Below are positions 1 to 7,636 of a DNA stretch of 64,000 nucleotides, piece after piece. Below the pieces are notes generated by a model. The model was not told the DNA's origin and did not search any database. It saw only the letters and a program-made list of their open reading frames with translations. Source of the DNA: Flavobacterium sp. NRK F7 (GTDB lineage Bacteria; Bacteroidota; Bacteroidia; Flavobacteriales; Flavobacteriaceae); assembly GCF_024054195.1 (NCBI RefSeq), contig NZ_JAMXLB010000001.1:2433085-2497084 (forward strand), in the 5' to 3' direction. Numbering within the stretch: position 1 is the stretch's first letter; the number at the start of each line of letters is the position of its first letter. Both the position numbers and the translations under genes were made by a program.

Positions 1-470
1 ATTTTACCAATAACCACACAAGCACCGCCTTTAGTAGCATTATCAATAAAATAATGGTGTATCATTTCGCATTCAAAATGTACTAAACTTTCTTTCACTC
101 TTTTGGGTAAGACAGATACAGAATCAATAGGAGTGAGGTTTGCCAATTGAAATTCATCAATTTCAGCGCTTACACTTTCTGAAGTAAGATTCATTTGTTC
201 TACTACATTTTCAGTAACCATATTGACTACAAATTGTCCGTTTTGGAGCACATTATTAAGTGTATCTTTATTAGTATCATTTTCTCTTCGGGTAGAAAAT
301 AAAAGACAAGGGGGATCACTGCTTACCATATTAAAATAAGAAAAAGGAGCCAAATTATTAATACCATTAGCATCAATAGTTGAAATCCATCCGATAGGTC
401 TAGGTATAATCGTACCCGTTAAAAGTTTATAAAGAACCGAAGGATCTGTTTCTTGGGTATTGTATTGCAT
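1..470 (-). CDS. Flavin reductase-like (FMN-binding split barrel) protein, C-terminus cut by window edge
   Basis: Reading the minus strand from ATG at 470 gives an open frame to the window edge (about 156 residues seen). It starts MQYNTQETDPSVLYKLLTG, then has IIPRPIGWISTID and NLAPFSYFNMVSSDPP. These match the N-terminal part of the flavin reductase-like domain of the FMN-binding split barrel fold, where the RPIGWIST and APFSYF segments line the flavin site. The family includes flavin reductases and FMN-binding proteins of unknown substrate. No partner gene is visible because the 3' end lies outside the window. Family assignment is firm; the substrate is not known. Confidence 0.8.
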   Translation of the reverse strand, partial: MQYNTQETDPSVLYKLLTGTIIPRPIGWISTIDANGINNLAPFSYFNMVSSDPPCLLFSTRRENDTNKDTLNNVLQNGQFVVNMVTENVVEQMNLTSESVSAEIDEFQLANLTPIDSVSVLPKRVKESLVHFECEMIHHYFIDNATKGGACVVIGK

Positions 471-691
471 TCGTGTTGTTGTTTTTACAAATTAAATAAA
501 ATTTATGCTATTTTTTTTAAGAATAAACAAATAATTACTAAAAAATAGTACAAATGTTAGCTACTCAACAGCATTGCTTAATAAAGTAATCCTTTTAAAA
601 GTAAGTTTTGAAAATGACTTTAAAGAACCGTTTTCAATTTTAAATAACCATTTATTAATATTATTCTTTTTAGGTTACTCGGATATTTTTG

Positions 692-699
692 TAAATTTG
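692..699 (+). promoter_or_regulatory. Bacteroidota-type -7 box upstream of a lipoprotein gene
   Basis: The octamer TAAATTTG fits the Bacteroidota -7 consensus TAnnTTTG and lies 28 bases before the ATG at 728. I see no clean TTG -33 element at the expected distance, so this is a moderate call. The 471-727 gap is a divergent intergenic region and holds no other gene I can support. Confidence 0.4.
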
Positions 700-727
700 A
701 AACAATACAAACAAACATATTAATAAC

Positions 728-1147
728 ATGAAAAATTTAAAAAAAGCTGTTTTAGCATTAGCTTTAGTGGTATTTGTTTCCTGTGATAAAGAAGAAATAA
801 AGGATACCAATACGGTTGATTCAAAACGAGTAGAGACAAAAGATGCTACAGCAAGAACAACGGAAGTACGTTTTGATGTTTACATTAAATTAGTGACACA
901 ATCAGGGCAAGAAATTCCTGCTAGTACCTTACCAGGTTATGGAGCAACAAATTTAGAGACAGGTGATTTTTATTATGATTCACCTTATGAGCCAGGTTTA
1001 TTTGAAAGTTTACCAATAGGAACGTATCGTTTTATTGCTCGTGATGGTTATTGGGATGGTGCTTCATCAGCTATTGTAGAGGTTACTCCAGAAAATGAAG
1101 AACCAGAAGGATGGATTTATGCAACTCTACACTACTGGTCTGAATAA
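728..1147 (+). CDS. Small secreted lipoprotein, function unknown
   Basis: 139 residues. A short basic N-terminus and hydrophobic core are followed by the lipobox VSCD, so Cys19 should be lipidated. The linker after it is charged, and the mature part (about residues 45-139) alternates polar and aromatic residues (RFDVYIKLV, GTYRFIARDG, WIYATLHYW), as in a small beta-sandwich of the carboxypeptidase-regulatory or prealbumin-like kind. I do not recognise a named family. It is a single-gene unit with its own -7 box upstream and a strong terminator downstream. Confidence 0.75.
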   Translation: MKNLKKAVLALALVVFVSCDKEEIKDTNTVDSKRVETKDATARTTEVRFDVYIKLVTQSGQEIPASTLPGYGATNLETGDFYYDSPYEPGLFESLPIGTYRFIARDGYWDGASSAIVEVTPENEEPEGWIYATLHYWSE

Positions 1148-1178
1148 TTGAATTACCAATTTTAATTCATACAATGCG

Positions 1179-1216
1179 AAAAGGAAACTAATATTAATTA
1201 GTTTCCTTTTTTTTAT
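1179..1216 (+). terminator. Rho-independent terminator
   Basis: An AAAGGAAACTAAT arm pairs with an ATTAGTTTCCTTT arm around a short loop, followed by a T run. It ends the lipoprotein transcript at 1147. Confidence 0.85.
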
Positions 1217-1285
1217 CAAATGCTATATATGTTAGCTAGCTAACTTGCTGTATTGGAATTTAGAAGTACTTTCGAATAAAAAAAG

Positions 1286-1687
1286 ATGCAATTTCAAAAA
1301 ATAATTTTAGTATTTCTTTTGAGCTTTTTATTTTCATGCCAAAAAGACGAAATGACCCATGATTCTAAAATAGAGAATCCAATCCTTTTATACAAAGGTA
1401 TTTTTGAACCAACCCCTGCTATTGAAGTTTCAGGAAATGCTTCTATTTATAAAAATATGGCACAAAGATATGTTTCTCTTGATGATTTTAGTATTTCAGA
1501 GGGTCCTGATTTAAAAGTATATCTTTCTACTTCAAATACTCCTGAAACCTTTATTAATCTAGGAGATTTAACATCAGCTACCATTTATACTATACCAGAA
1601 AACATAGATTTAAATGTATATACTTATGTTTTAATACATTGTGAAACCTATAATCATTTATATGCTATTGCATTATTAGAAGAGTAA
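1286..1687 (+). CDS. DM13-domain lipoprotein
   Basis: 133 residues. The signal sequence ends in the lipobox LFSC (Cys18). The mature protein has the DM13 layout: a GIFEPTPAIEVSGNASIY start, then DFSISEGPDLKVYLST, and a C-terminal cysteine strand (YVLIHCETYNHLYAIALL). GPDL-VYLS and the late Cys are the hallmarks of DM13, a domain proposed to take part in extracytoplasmic redox or electron transfer. No catalytic partner is adjacent. It is convergent with the LysR gene, with 7 bases between the two stops. Confidence 0.75.
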   Translation: MQFQKIILVFLLSFLFSCQKDEMTHDSKIENPILLYKGIFEPTPAIEVSGNASIYKNMAQRYVSLDDFSISEGPDLKVYLSTSNTPETFINLGDLTSATIYTIPENIDLNVYTYVLIHCETYNHLYAIALLEE

Positions 1688-1694
1688 TATAAAA

Positions 1695-2588
1695 TCACAT
1701 AATTTCTTTAAAGATTTTTTTAATTAAATTAATTTCATCAACATACATCGTTTTCTTTCTTGTAGCAAAATGTAAAATATTTTCTAAAGGTGTTTTTCCT
1801 TGCCAAACAAGTTGAATTTGTTGCTTATCTATTTCTTTTTTGCACAAGAAATCAGGAACTACTGCTAATCCTTTTCCGCTATTAAGACATCGGACAATAG
1901 AATTTAAATTAGGTACAATATAATTGGGACGAAAATCGGCTGTCTTTCCAAAATTTAATTGCCAAAAACGTCTCAAATGTTCCATGTCGCCAGTTGTACC
2001 ATACCATTTTTGTTGTTTTAACCAATTTTCAGTTAATAACATATCCTTTTTTGCTAAAATAGCTTTAAAATCATTCGTATCTATCTCATTTCCGCCAACA
2101 AGTATTATGGTTTCAGAAGAAAAAGCTTCGTAATCAAGTGTGTTTTTTGCTACCATTTGTGGTGTAATAATCAAATCTAATATGCCCTTTTCTAGATTTT
2201 CTATCATTTCTGGGTATTCACCAAATTGAATGATTACGTTAAAAGGTAAACTAGAAATATACGGTTCTAAAGTAGTTTGAAAAGTTTCAAAACACATACC
2301 TATACTAATGGTAGGGGTATGCTTTTCTGTACTCCTTTGAAAAATTTGCTCTGCTTCTTCTAATTTTGATAAGGCATCCAAAATAAAATTATACAACACT
2401 TTCCCTTTTTCTGTGGGTACCATTTTTCGACCTGTTCGATCAAAAAGCTTATAACCCACATAGTTTTCTAGAGAACTTAAATGCAAACTTACACCAGGTT
2501 GGGAAATAAATAAAACCTCCGCTGCTCCTGTTAATGTTCCCGTTTTGTAAACGGCTTTAAAAGTGCGATACCATTCTAAATTTATCAT
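1695..2588 (-). CDS. LysR-family transcriptional regulator
   Basis: 297 residues, normal LysR length. The N-terminal winged HTH (about 1-60) contains EWYRTFKAVYKTGTLTGAAE and SQPGVSLHLSSLE; residues about 90-297 form the ligand-binding domain. It is divergent from the quinone reductase / quinol monooxygenase pair starting at 2689, the classic arrangement in which a LysR protein controls its neighbour. By inference it senses quinone or electrophile stress and controls the pair. Its own -7 box (TACCTTTG) lies at 2612-2619 on the minus strand. Confidence 0.9.
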   Translation of the reverse strand: MINLEWYRTFKAVYKTGTLTGAAEVLFISQPGVSLHLSSLENYVGYKLFDRTGRKMVPTEKGKVLYNFILDALSKLEEAEQIFQRSTEKHTPTISIGMCFETFQTTLEPYISSLPFNVIIQFGEYPEMIENLEKGILDLIITPQMVAKNTLDYEAFSSETIILVGGNEIDTNDFKAILAKKDMLLTENWLKQQKWYGTTGDMEHLRRFWQLNFGKTADFRPNYIVPNLNSIVRCLNSGKGLAVVPDFLCKKEIDKQQIQLVWQGKTPLENILHFATRKKTMYVDEINLIKKIFKEIM

Positions 2589-2611
2589 TTTTAACTATTA
2601 TAATTATAATA

Positions 2612-2663
2612 CAAAGGTATTAATTATCTTATTTTTATAATAGTAAAAGCTGAAGTAAATTTG
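2612..2663. promoter_or_regulatory. Divergent promoter region between lysR-type gene and mdaB-like gene
   Basis: The complement of 2612-2619 reads TACCTTTG, a perfect TAnnTTTG -7 box for the LysR gene. On the plus strand TAAATTTG at 2656-2663 is a perfect -7 box for the reductase gene at 2689. Neither has a clear TTG -33 element, which suits activator-dependent promoters. Confidence 0.5.
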
Positions 2664-2688
2664 TACTGTAATATTAAAGGAACACAAA

Positions 2689-3282
2689 ATGACAAAAATA
2701 TTTATTATTAATGGAGGCCAAAAGTTTGGTCATTCTGGAGGTAAATTCAATGCAACTATTGCTCATGAGACAGTTGCCTTTTTTCAAAACAACGCTAATT
2801 TTGAAGTACAAACTACCGATATTAACGAGAGTTATAATCTAGCTGAAGAAGTCGCTAAATACGTTTGGGCAGATGTTGTTATTTATCATACACCTATTTG
2901 GTGGTTTCAGCTTCCTTTTGGTTTTAAAAAATATATTGATGAAGTTTTTACAGAAGGTCATGCCAAAGGAATTTATTTAAGCGATGGCCGTTCTTCTGCT
3001 AATCCAACAAGAAATTACGGAACTGGAGGTATGTTACACGGTAAAAAATATATGCTTACTACTTCATGGAATGCTCCTAAAGAAGCATTTACTTTACCAG
3101 GAGAGTTTTTTAATGAAACCAGTGTAGATGATGGTCCATTGTTTGGTTTCCATAAAATGAATGCTTTTACTGGTATGACATCGCTTGAAAGTATGCATTT
3201 TCATGATGTGGAAAAAAATGCTAACGTTCCAAGAGATATCGCGTTATATAAAGCGCATTTAACTAAATTATTTTTAAATTAA
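2689..3282 (+). CDS. mdaB: NAD(P)H quinone oxidoreductase, MdaB-like flavodoxin fold
   Basis: 197 residues, the usual MdaB length. The start MTKIFIINGGQKFGHSGGKFN matches the MdaB FMN-binding loop, and YHTPIWWFQLPFGFKKYIDEV is the family-specific active-site segment; YGTGGMLHGKKYMLT also fits. MdaB reduces quinones by two electrons using NADPH and FAD or FMN in the cytoplasm, which avoids semiquinone radicals. The next gene starts 3 bases after the stop and encodes a YgiN-like monooxygenase, the same pair known from E. coli. Confidence 0.88.
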   Translation: MTKIFIINGGQKFGHSGGKFNATIAHETVAFFQNNANFEVQTTDINESYNLAEEVAKYVWADVVIYHTPIWWFQLPFGFKKYIDEVFTEGHAKGIYLSDGRSSANPTRNYGTGGMLHGKKYMLTTSWNAPKEAFTLPGEFFNETSVDDGPLFGFHKMNAFTGMTSLESMHFHDVEKNANVPRDIALYKAHLTKLFLN

Positions 3283-3284
3283 GT

Positions 3285-3578
3285 ATGAAAAAAATTAATA
3301 TTACTGTTATTCTAACGGCAAAAGAAAGCACAACTGAAGAATTGAAAAATCAGTTATTAAACTTAGTGGCACCTTCAAGAAAAGAAACAGGTTGCTTGCA
3401 ATATGATTTGCATCAAAGTACTGAAAAATCAAACGTATTTGTATTGCACGAAATATGGGAAAATGAAGCTATTTTTGAAAAGCACAACAATCAGGAATAT
3501 GTAAAAGCTTTTTTTGCATTAGCTCCAAGTTTACTAGAAAAAGAAGCGGAAATTATATTTACGCAACCTATAGTATAA
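3285..3578 (+). CDS. ygiN: Putative quinol monooxygenase, ABM domain (YgiN-like)
   Basis: 97 residues with the antibiotic biosynthesis monooxygenase ferredoxin-like fold: INITVILTAKE strand, ETGCLQYDLHQS, VFVLHEIWENEAIFEKH and a C-terminal helix. In E. coli the mdaB-ygiN pair has been proposed to run a quinone/quinol redox cycle. The tight spacing to mdaB supports translational coupling and a shared job. The substrate is inferred from context only. Confidence 0.8.
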   Translation: MKKINITVILTAKESTTEELKNQLLNLVAPSRKETGCLQYDLHQSTEKSNVFVLHEIWENEAIFEKHNNQEYVKAFFALAPSLLEKEAEIIFTQPIV

Positions 3579-3581
3579 ATT

Positions 3582-3617
3582 AAAAAGGAGCTCAAAATAT
3601 CGTTGAGCTCCTTTTTA
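3582..3617. terminator. Bidirectional hairpin terminator
   Basis: An AAAAAGGAGCTCAA arm and a TTGAGCTCCTTTTT arm form a near-perfect stem. The A run before and the T run after let it work for the mdaB-ygiN transcript and for the minus-strand genes arriving from the right. Confidence 0.85.
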
Positions 3618-3619
3618 AT

Positions 3620-3739
3620 TTAAAGTACTTTTTTTACTAAATAATACACTATAATAAAGACGATAATACTTCCAAAGCATCCTAATTTAGTTTTCTTAGC
3701 AGCAAAAAGCGCTACAAAAAAGGCGATTAATTTTTTCAT
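3620..3739 (-). CDS. 39-residue hydrophobic membrane peptide
   Basis: An ATG at 3739 on the minus strand opens a 39-codon frame ending at 3620. It has a basic start (MKK), one hydrophobic stretch (LIAFFVALFAA), a KKTKLG turn and a second stretch (SIIVFIIVYYLV) before a lysine-rich end. This could be a tiny two-segment or single-span inner-membrane protein. It begins 10 bases after the stop of the VOC gene and ends at the terminator, so it would be the last gene of that transcript. There is no homology support; the call rests on the start, the composition and the fit between flanking signals. Confidence 0.45.
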   Translation of the reverse strand: MKKLIAFFVALFAAKKTKLGCFGSIIVFIIVYYLVKKVL

Positions 3740-3749
3740 ATTTATTGTA

Positions 3750-4127
3750 TTAAGGTAAACGAAATTCTGGATTATAAATCAGTCCGATAAGATTATCCCA
3801 TGGATCTTTTACAGTGGCCACCATAATATCACCACCTACATTTTGTGGAGCTTCATCGGCAGTAGCACCATTTGTAATAAAGAAATGATAGGATTCTTCT
3901 ATATTTTCAACACCCCAAAAACAGCTTACATTGGGAACTTTTGAAGACATAAGCTCTTCCGGTTGTAAACCTAATTCGTAACCTCCAATATTGAAACCAA
4001 TATAATACGGTTCGTCAAAATAGGGTTGGGTTTGAAATACTTTGCTATACCACTCTTTGGCTTCTTGTAGTCTAGCGGGACTTATTTTATAGATGACTGT
4101 GCGAAGTCCTAGAATGTTGTTTTTCAT
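3750..4127 (-). CDS. VOC (glyoxalase/bleomycin resistance fold) protein
   Basis: 125 residues, one VOC module of two beta-alpha-beta-beta-beta repeats: LRTVIYKISPARLQEAKEWYSKVF opens repeat one, and VENIEESYHFFITNGA with VKDPWDNLIGLIYNP closes repeat two. Members are metal-dependent dioxygenases, isomerases, transferases or drug-binding proteins; nothing here identifies the substrate. It stands alone apart from the 39-residue frame just downstream. Confidence 0.8.
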   Translation of the reverse strand: MKNNILGLRTVIYKISPARLQEAKEWYSKVFQTQPYFDEPYYIGFNIGGYELGLQPEELMSSKVPNVSCFWGVENIEESYHFFITNGATADEAPQNVGGDIMVATVKDPWDNLIGLIYNPEFRLP

Positions 4128-4207
4128 GTTAATTCTAAATTTGTACTAAGATAGTTAAAATTTAAAGGCCAACGTATTACAACATTTTACCTTATTATTT
4201 CATAATT

Positions 4208-5125
4208 TTAATTCCTATCCATAAAACCAATAACCTTTTCAAAATAAGCAACGCCACCCACTTTCCAAACATTTAAGTGGTTGGCCTGATCTATTTCTAA
4301 GAATTCTTTTTGTAAACTAGAAATGGCAGCATAATTTTCTTTAGCATAAGTAATAGAAATTCTTTGGTCTTGGTTCCCGTGAACCAATAGAATAGGTTGC
4401 GTTATTTTTTCGCAATAGGCAATCGGTTTTGCCTCTTCAGGGTTAAAGTCTGCTATTTTTCCAGCACGATGTACTAAATAATGGGTGAGTGGTTTCCAAT
4501 TAAAGCCCAAATGAAATTGGAAATAATCATGGGTAATGGTTTCAAAATCGGTGAACGTACTTTCAATAATTCCAAAAGCTATTCTTTTATCGGTACCCAT
4601 AGCTTGTAAACCAATGGCACCACCTAATGATTGTCCCCAAACGCCTATAGGAGTTGTAATTTTTTCTTCAGTTATGAGATAATCAATTATTTTTGAAATG
4701 TCTTTTTTTTCTTTTACACCAAAAGTACAATGCGTGCCACCACTTTTGCCGTGTGCCCTTAGATCCACTGCAACAGCATGATAACCAGCATTCGCCAAGC
4801 GTTCACATAATGCTACAAAATGTTCTTTTCTTGAACGTATACCGTGTAGTAAAATTACAGTTCCTTTGGTAACAGTAGTATTGGAATAGGTAATATAACA
4901 CGATAAAGCAATACCATCAAAAGAAGTTATTTGCAATGCAGTTCCATTTAAAGAACTATCTTTAAAACTTTCTGTAGTTTGCGGAGGTTGTTTGCTTTTA
5001 AAACTTTCAATGAGTGGATTTTTAATTTCTGTAATAAACCTTGGAACGTAAAAATGCAAAAAAAGAAGCCCTATAAGCACTACTGAAATTAGACTTAAAC
5101 GAAATATTTTTCTCTTTTTCTTCAT
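4208..5125 (-). CDS. Membrane-anchored alpha/beta hydrolase
   Basis: 305 residues. A basic start and a hydrophobic segment (about 10-27) give a single N-terminal anchor; the hydrolase domain follows from about 60. LLHGIRSR carries the oxyanion HG (94-95), GQSLGG puts the nucleophile at Ser166, HGNQDQRI gives the acid Asp and QANHLNVW the His, so the triad is complete. The lineage resembles esterases/dienelactone-hydrolase-like serine hydrolases (FrsA/YqkD type). The real substrate is unknown. It starts 16 bases downstream of the next minus-strand gene and is probably co-transcribed with it. Confidence 0.85.
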   Translation of the reverse strand: MKKKRKIFRLSLISVVLIGLLFLHFYVPRFITEIKNPLIESFKSKQPPQTTESFKDSSLNGTALQITSFDGIALSCYITYSNTTVTKGTVILLHGIRSRKEHFVALCERLANAGYHAVAVDLRAHGKSGGTHCTFGVKEKKDISKIIDYLITEEKITTPIGVWGQSLGGAIGLQAMGTDKRIAFGIIESTFTDFETITHDYFQFHLGFNWKPLTHYLVHRAGKIADFNPEEAKPIAYCEKITQPILLVHGNQDQRISITYAKENYAAISSLQKEFLEIDQANHLNVWKVGGVAYFEKVIGFMDRN

Positions 5126-5141
5126 GTATGAATAAAGTAGT

Positions 5142-5627
5142 TTAAGATAATAATTTTTCTTCAGTCATTATTTTTATGGCATAATCAGTTTCAATAGGAC
5201 CATTTTTAAAAGATCCTGGAAGCATAATTAATCTTTTTTTAATATTGCCTTTTTCATCTTCAAAAAATACTTCAAATCGAGAACGTGTTATTCCATTAAC
5301 CGCTTTTTTTAAACGAACTTCTTTAATTTTATCTCTTTCAATGACAGAAGTTGTAGAATTGTTTATACTCGTCACAATACCATAAATAAGTATAATTCCT
5401 AATAGAGCTGAAACCACCATTTGTAAGGTGTTATCTAGTTTGTATCCTTTGTATGCAAGATAAAAATTTGCAAAAGCAATAATTGTATAAATAAATAATA
5501 TTTTCCCTATATGGTTCCCAGGACTTGTTTGCAAATTGCTAATACGAGCGTCTTTAGTAAGTACAATTCTATCTGATAAAATATAGCAAAAACCAGTCTT
5601 AGTTTTGAATTTTTTTCCTTGTTCCAT
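5142..5627 (-). CDS. Small conserved membrane protein, function unknown
   Basis: 161 residues. The cytoplasmic-looking start (KKFKTKTGFCYILSDRIVL) is followed by two hydrophobic segments at about 42-60 and 66-85, then a basic, strand-rich tail (VIERDKIKEVRLKKAVNG). The layout resembles PH-like small membrane proteins with two N-terminal spans, common in Bacteroidota, but I cannot name the family. It is the first gene of a two-gene unit with the hydrolase. Confidence 0.7.
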   Translation of the reverse strand: MEQGKKFKTKTGFCYILSDRIVLTKDARISNLQTSPGNHIGKILFIYTIIAFANFYLAYKGYKLDNTLQMVVSALLGIILIYGIVTSINNSTTSVIERDKIKEVRLKKAVNGITRSRFEVFFEDEKGNIKKRLIMLPGSFKNGPIETDYAIKIMTEEKLLS

Positions 5628-5722
5628 TCTTTAAATAGTAGGTATGATTGTTACAATTTTACTATCAATATATATTTATGTAAAAGTAATACCAAAGAAT
5701 TAAAAAAGATTTTATTTTTTTC

Positions 5723-6319
5723 TTATTCTCTTATTTTACCTAACATAATTCCTAAACCAACGCCATAATAGCTTCTGTCTTTGTTAATTTGTGCCATAGG
5801 TGAAACCGAAAGACCAAAATATTTAGAAACAGGGAACTCAATTTTTGGGCTTATTATTAGACTTATTGTATTATATTTATAATAATCATAGGTGTAATTT
5901 TCATCTAAATTAACTGTAGCATTATTGGGTATGTACTGCCAGTTTTCGGGTTCCTCAATTACAGTATATCCTATTCCTAAAGCTACGTTAGCTCTAATCG
6001 TTCCTTTTTGATTTAAATTATAAATTTTACCCAATTCTACTCTGTAAGTGGAAAGATAATCAAAAGGATAAGAAAACGATAAAAAACCTAATCCTTTACT
6101 GTAATCGTCTGGTTTGGATTTTGGATCTCTTATATTTCTAGTATAACCCACTTTTAAGGAATATGTATTTTGGATAACATAATTTAACGTCCAATCGAGT
6201 CCAAAATAGTTTCCAAGATTTACTTCAGATGAGGCATAATATGTATTTGCAGTTACATTTTGTGCTTTTACTGAAGAAAAAGTTAGCACTAAGAAAAGGA
6301 GTAAAAAATAATTTTTCAT
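5723..6319 (-). CDS. Outer-membrane beta-barrel protein
   Basis: 198 residues. The signal peptide ends VKAQN. The rest alternates short beta strands rich in aromatic and polar residues (TLNYVIQNTYSLKVGYTRNI, GFLSFSYPFDYLSTYRVELG, PKIEFPVSKYFGLSVSPMAQI) and ends GVGLGIMLGKIRE, as expected for an eight- to ten-strand barrel. No enzymatic motif is visible. It is a single gene with no obvious partner. Confidence 0.75.
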   Translation of the reverse strand: MKNYFLLLFLVLTFSSVKAQNVTANTYYASSEVNLGNYFGLDWTLNYVIQNTYSLKVGYTRNIRDPKSKPDDYSKGLGFLSFSYPFDYLSTYRVELGKIYNLNQKGTIRANVALGIGYTVIEEPENWQYIPNNATVNLDENYTYDYYKYNTISLIISPKIEFPVSKYFGLSVSPMAQINKDRSYYGVGLGIMLGKIRE

Positions 6320-6452
6320 GATTAGAATACAAAAAGTTTATTTAGAGATTAAGGTTAATGAAGAAAGGTTGCGTAGAGTAGCGTTTTAAATTTGGAATTA
6401 TAGTACCAAAATAAAACATATTTAGTAAAATGAAACAATATACTTTTAAAAA

Positions 6453-6905
6453 TTAATTTTTTCTTACTAACACCACACCGTTAGGAATTATAGCGATTAA
6501 AAGACAAGTGCTTATAATGATGCCATAATTGATATCGTTCCAATGCAAATTTCGAATACCGTGCTTGCAGGCAGTACATTCTGCAATTTTTAAATGCGCA
6601 TCTAATGCCGAAACAGCAATGAGAAGAAGTCCAAAGAGTAGGAGAGTAACACTAATATTTAGAAAGGCTTGTTTCAATTTGATGGAGTAGTTTTCAAGAA
6701 CGAGAACCACAAATACAAACCCGAAAGAGATATAATACAACTCATTCAAATAAAAATAAAAATCTTTACCCACAAAATGAATTTTATGAGCCGTAGACCA
6801 AACAAATATGGTTTGAATACTATTTCTTAAATAACGCTCTACAAGAAAAGCCGCCACTATTCCCAAAAAAAAGGCAGAGAGAGATAAAATGATTTTTTTT
6901 GTCAT
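6453..6905 (-). CDS. Small integral membrane protein with four predicted spans
   Basis: 150 residues with hydrophobic segments at about 5-22, 52-70, 78-98 and 128-147. A short loop (AHLKIAECTACKHGIRNLHW) carries a CxxC pair, which could be a disulfide or metal site. I do not recognise the family. The 281-base gap to the HxlR gene at 7187 is AT-rich and holds no gene I can support. Confidence 0.65.
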   Translation of the reverse strand: MTKKIILSLSAFFLGIVAAFLVERYLRNSIQTIFVWSTAHKIHFVGKDFYFYLNELYYISFGFVFVVLVLENYSIKLKQAFLNISVTLLLFGLLLIAVSALDAHLKIAECTACKHGIRNLHWNDINYGIIISTCLLIAIIPNGVVLVRKN

Positions 6906-7186
6906 AATACTTCTTTTTTTTGAAAATTATCTTTCATACAAAATTAACATAGGTACATTTTTGCATGAATTTAGATATTAATTTAATTTCAAAAATTGTA
7001 TTACGCAACAAATGTTAAAATTTTAACATTTATATACTGATTTTTCACAAAAAAATGGAATAAACAATTAAAAATAGGCAAATAAAAAGAGATTTTACCT
7101 TTATAGCTCTTTTGAACTGATATTTAACACCTTTTAACTGTTTTTTTTAATTAGAGTTTAAAAAACAGAAACTTAAGGTCTAGCTT

Positions 7187-7525
7187 TTATAGTTGCTTAT
7201 TTAAAATATTTTCTGTGCCCCATTTTTCCATAGCGGCAAGCACAGGTGCCATACTTTTCCCTAATTCAGATAGCGAATATTCAACGCGTGGTGGAGTCTC
7301 ATTAAATTGTTCTCTAATAATTAATTGATCTTGTTCCAACTCTTTAAGCTGATCTGTAAGAACTTTTCTGGAAATAGTAGGTATTCGGGTTGCAATTTCA
7401 CCAAATCGTCTCGTATCCGAACGCAAACAATATAATATAATGGGTTTCCATTTTCCGCCAATTAAGGCTACCATCGCACTTACCGGACATTGATTTTGGG
7501 TTGCTTTTTCTTCTTTAGTTACCAT
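7187..7525 (-). CDS. HxlR-family transcriptional regulator
   Basis: 112 residues, typical HxlR size. NQCPVSAMVALIGGKWKPIIL is the family signature with the conserved N-terminal Cys, and FGEIATRIPTISRKVLTDQLKEL is the winged HTH. In YodB/QorR-type members this Cys senses quinones or diamide and releases DNA. The gene is divergent from a QorB-like reductase and the shared region carries two strong inverted repeats, so it very likely represses itself and that neighbour. Confidence 0.9.
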   Translation of the reverse strand: MVTKEEKATQNQCPVSAMVALIGGKWKPIILYCLRSDTRRFGEIATRIPTISRKVLTDQLKELEQDQLIIREQFNETPPRVEYSLSELGKSMAPVLAAMEKWGTENILNKQL

Positions 7526-7545
7526 TACGTTACCACTATTTTTAC

Positions 7546-7602
7546 AGTTACCAAGAGGTAACTGGTTACTTTTTAAAACTTTTATTAGTTACTTTGTGTA
7601 AC
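7546..7602. promoter_or_regulatory. Two GTTAC/GTAAC inverted repeats, probable HxlR operators
   Basis: At 7546-7563 AGTTACC-AAGA-GGTAACT is a perfect inverted repeat. At 7588-7602 GTTAC-TTTGT-GTAAC is a second. A further GGTTACT half-site lies at 7564-7570. The second repeat overlaps a -7-like TACTTTG before the reductase start at 7637, and the first lies just upstream of the HxlR start at 7525. Assignment to the HxlR protein is inference from position. Confidence 0.65.
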
Positions 7603-7636
7603 AAAAGTAAAGTAATAATTTATAAATACAAAAAAA

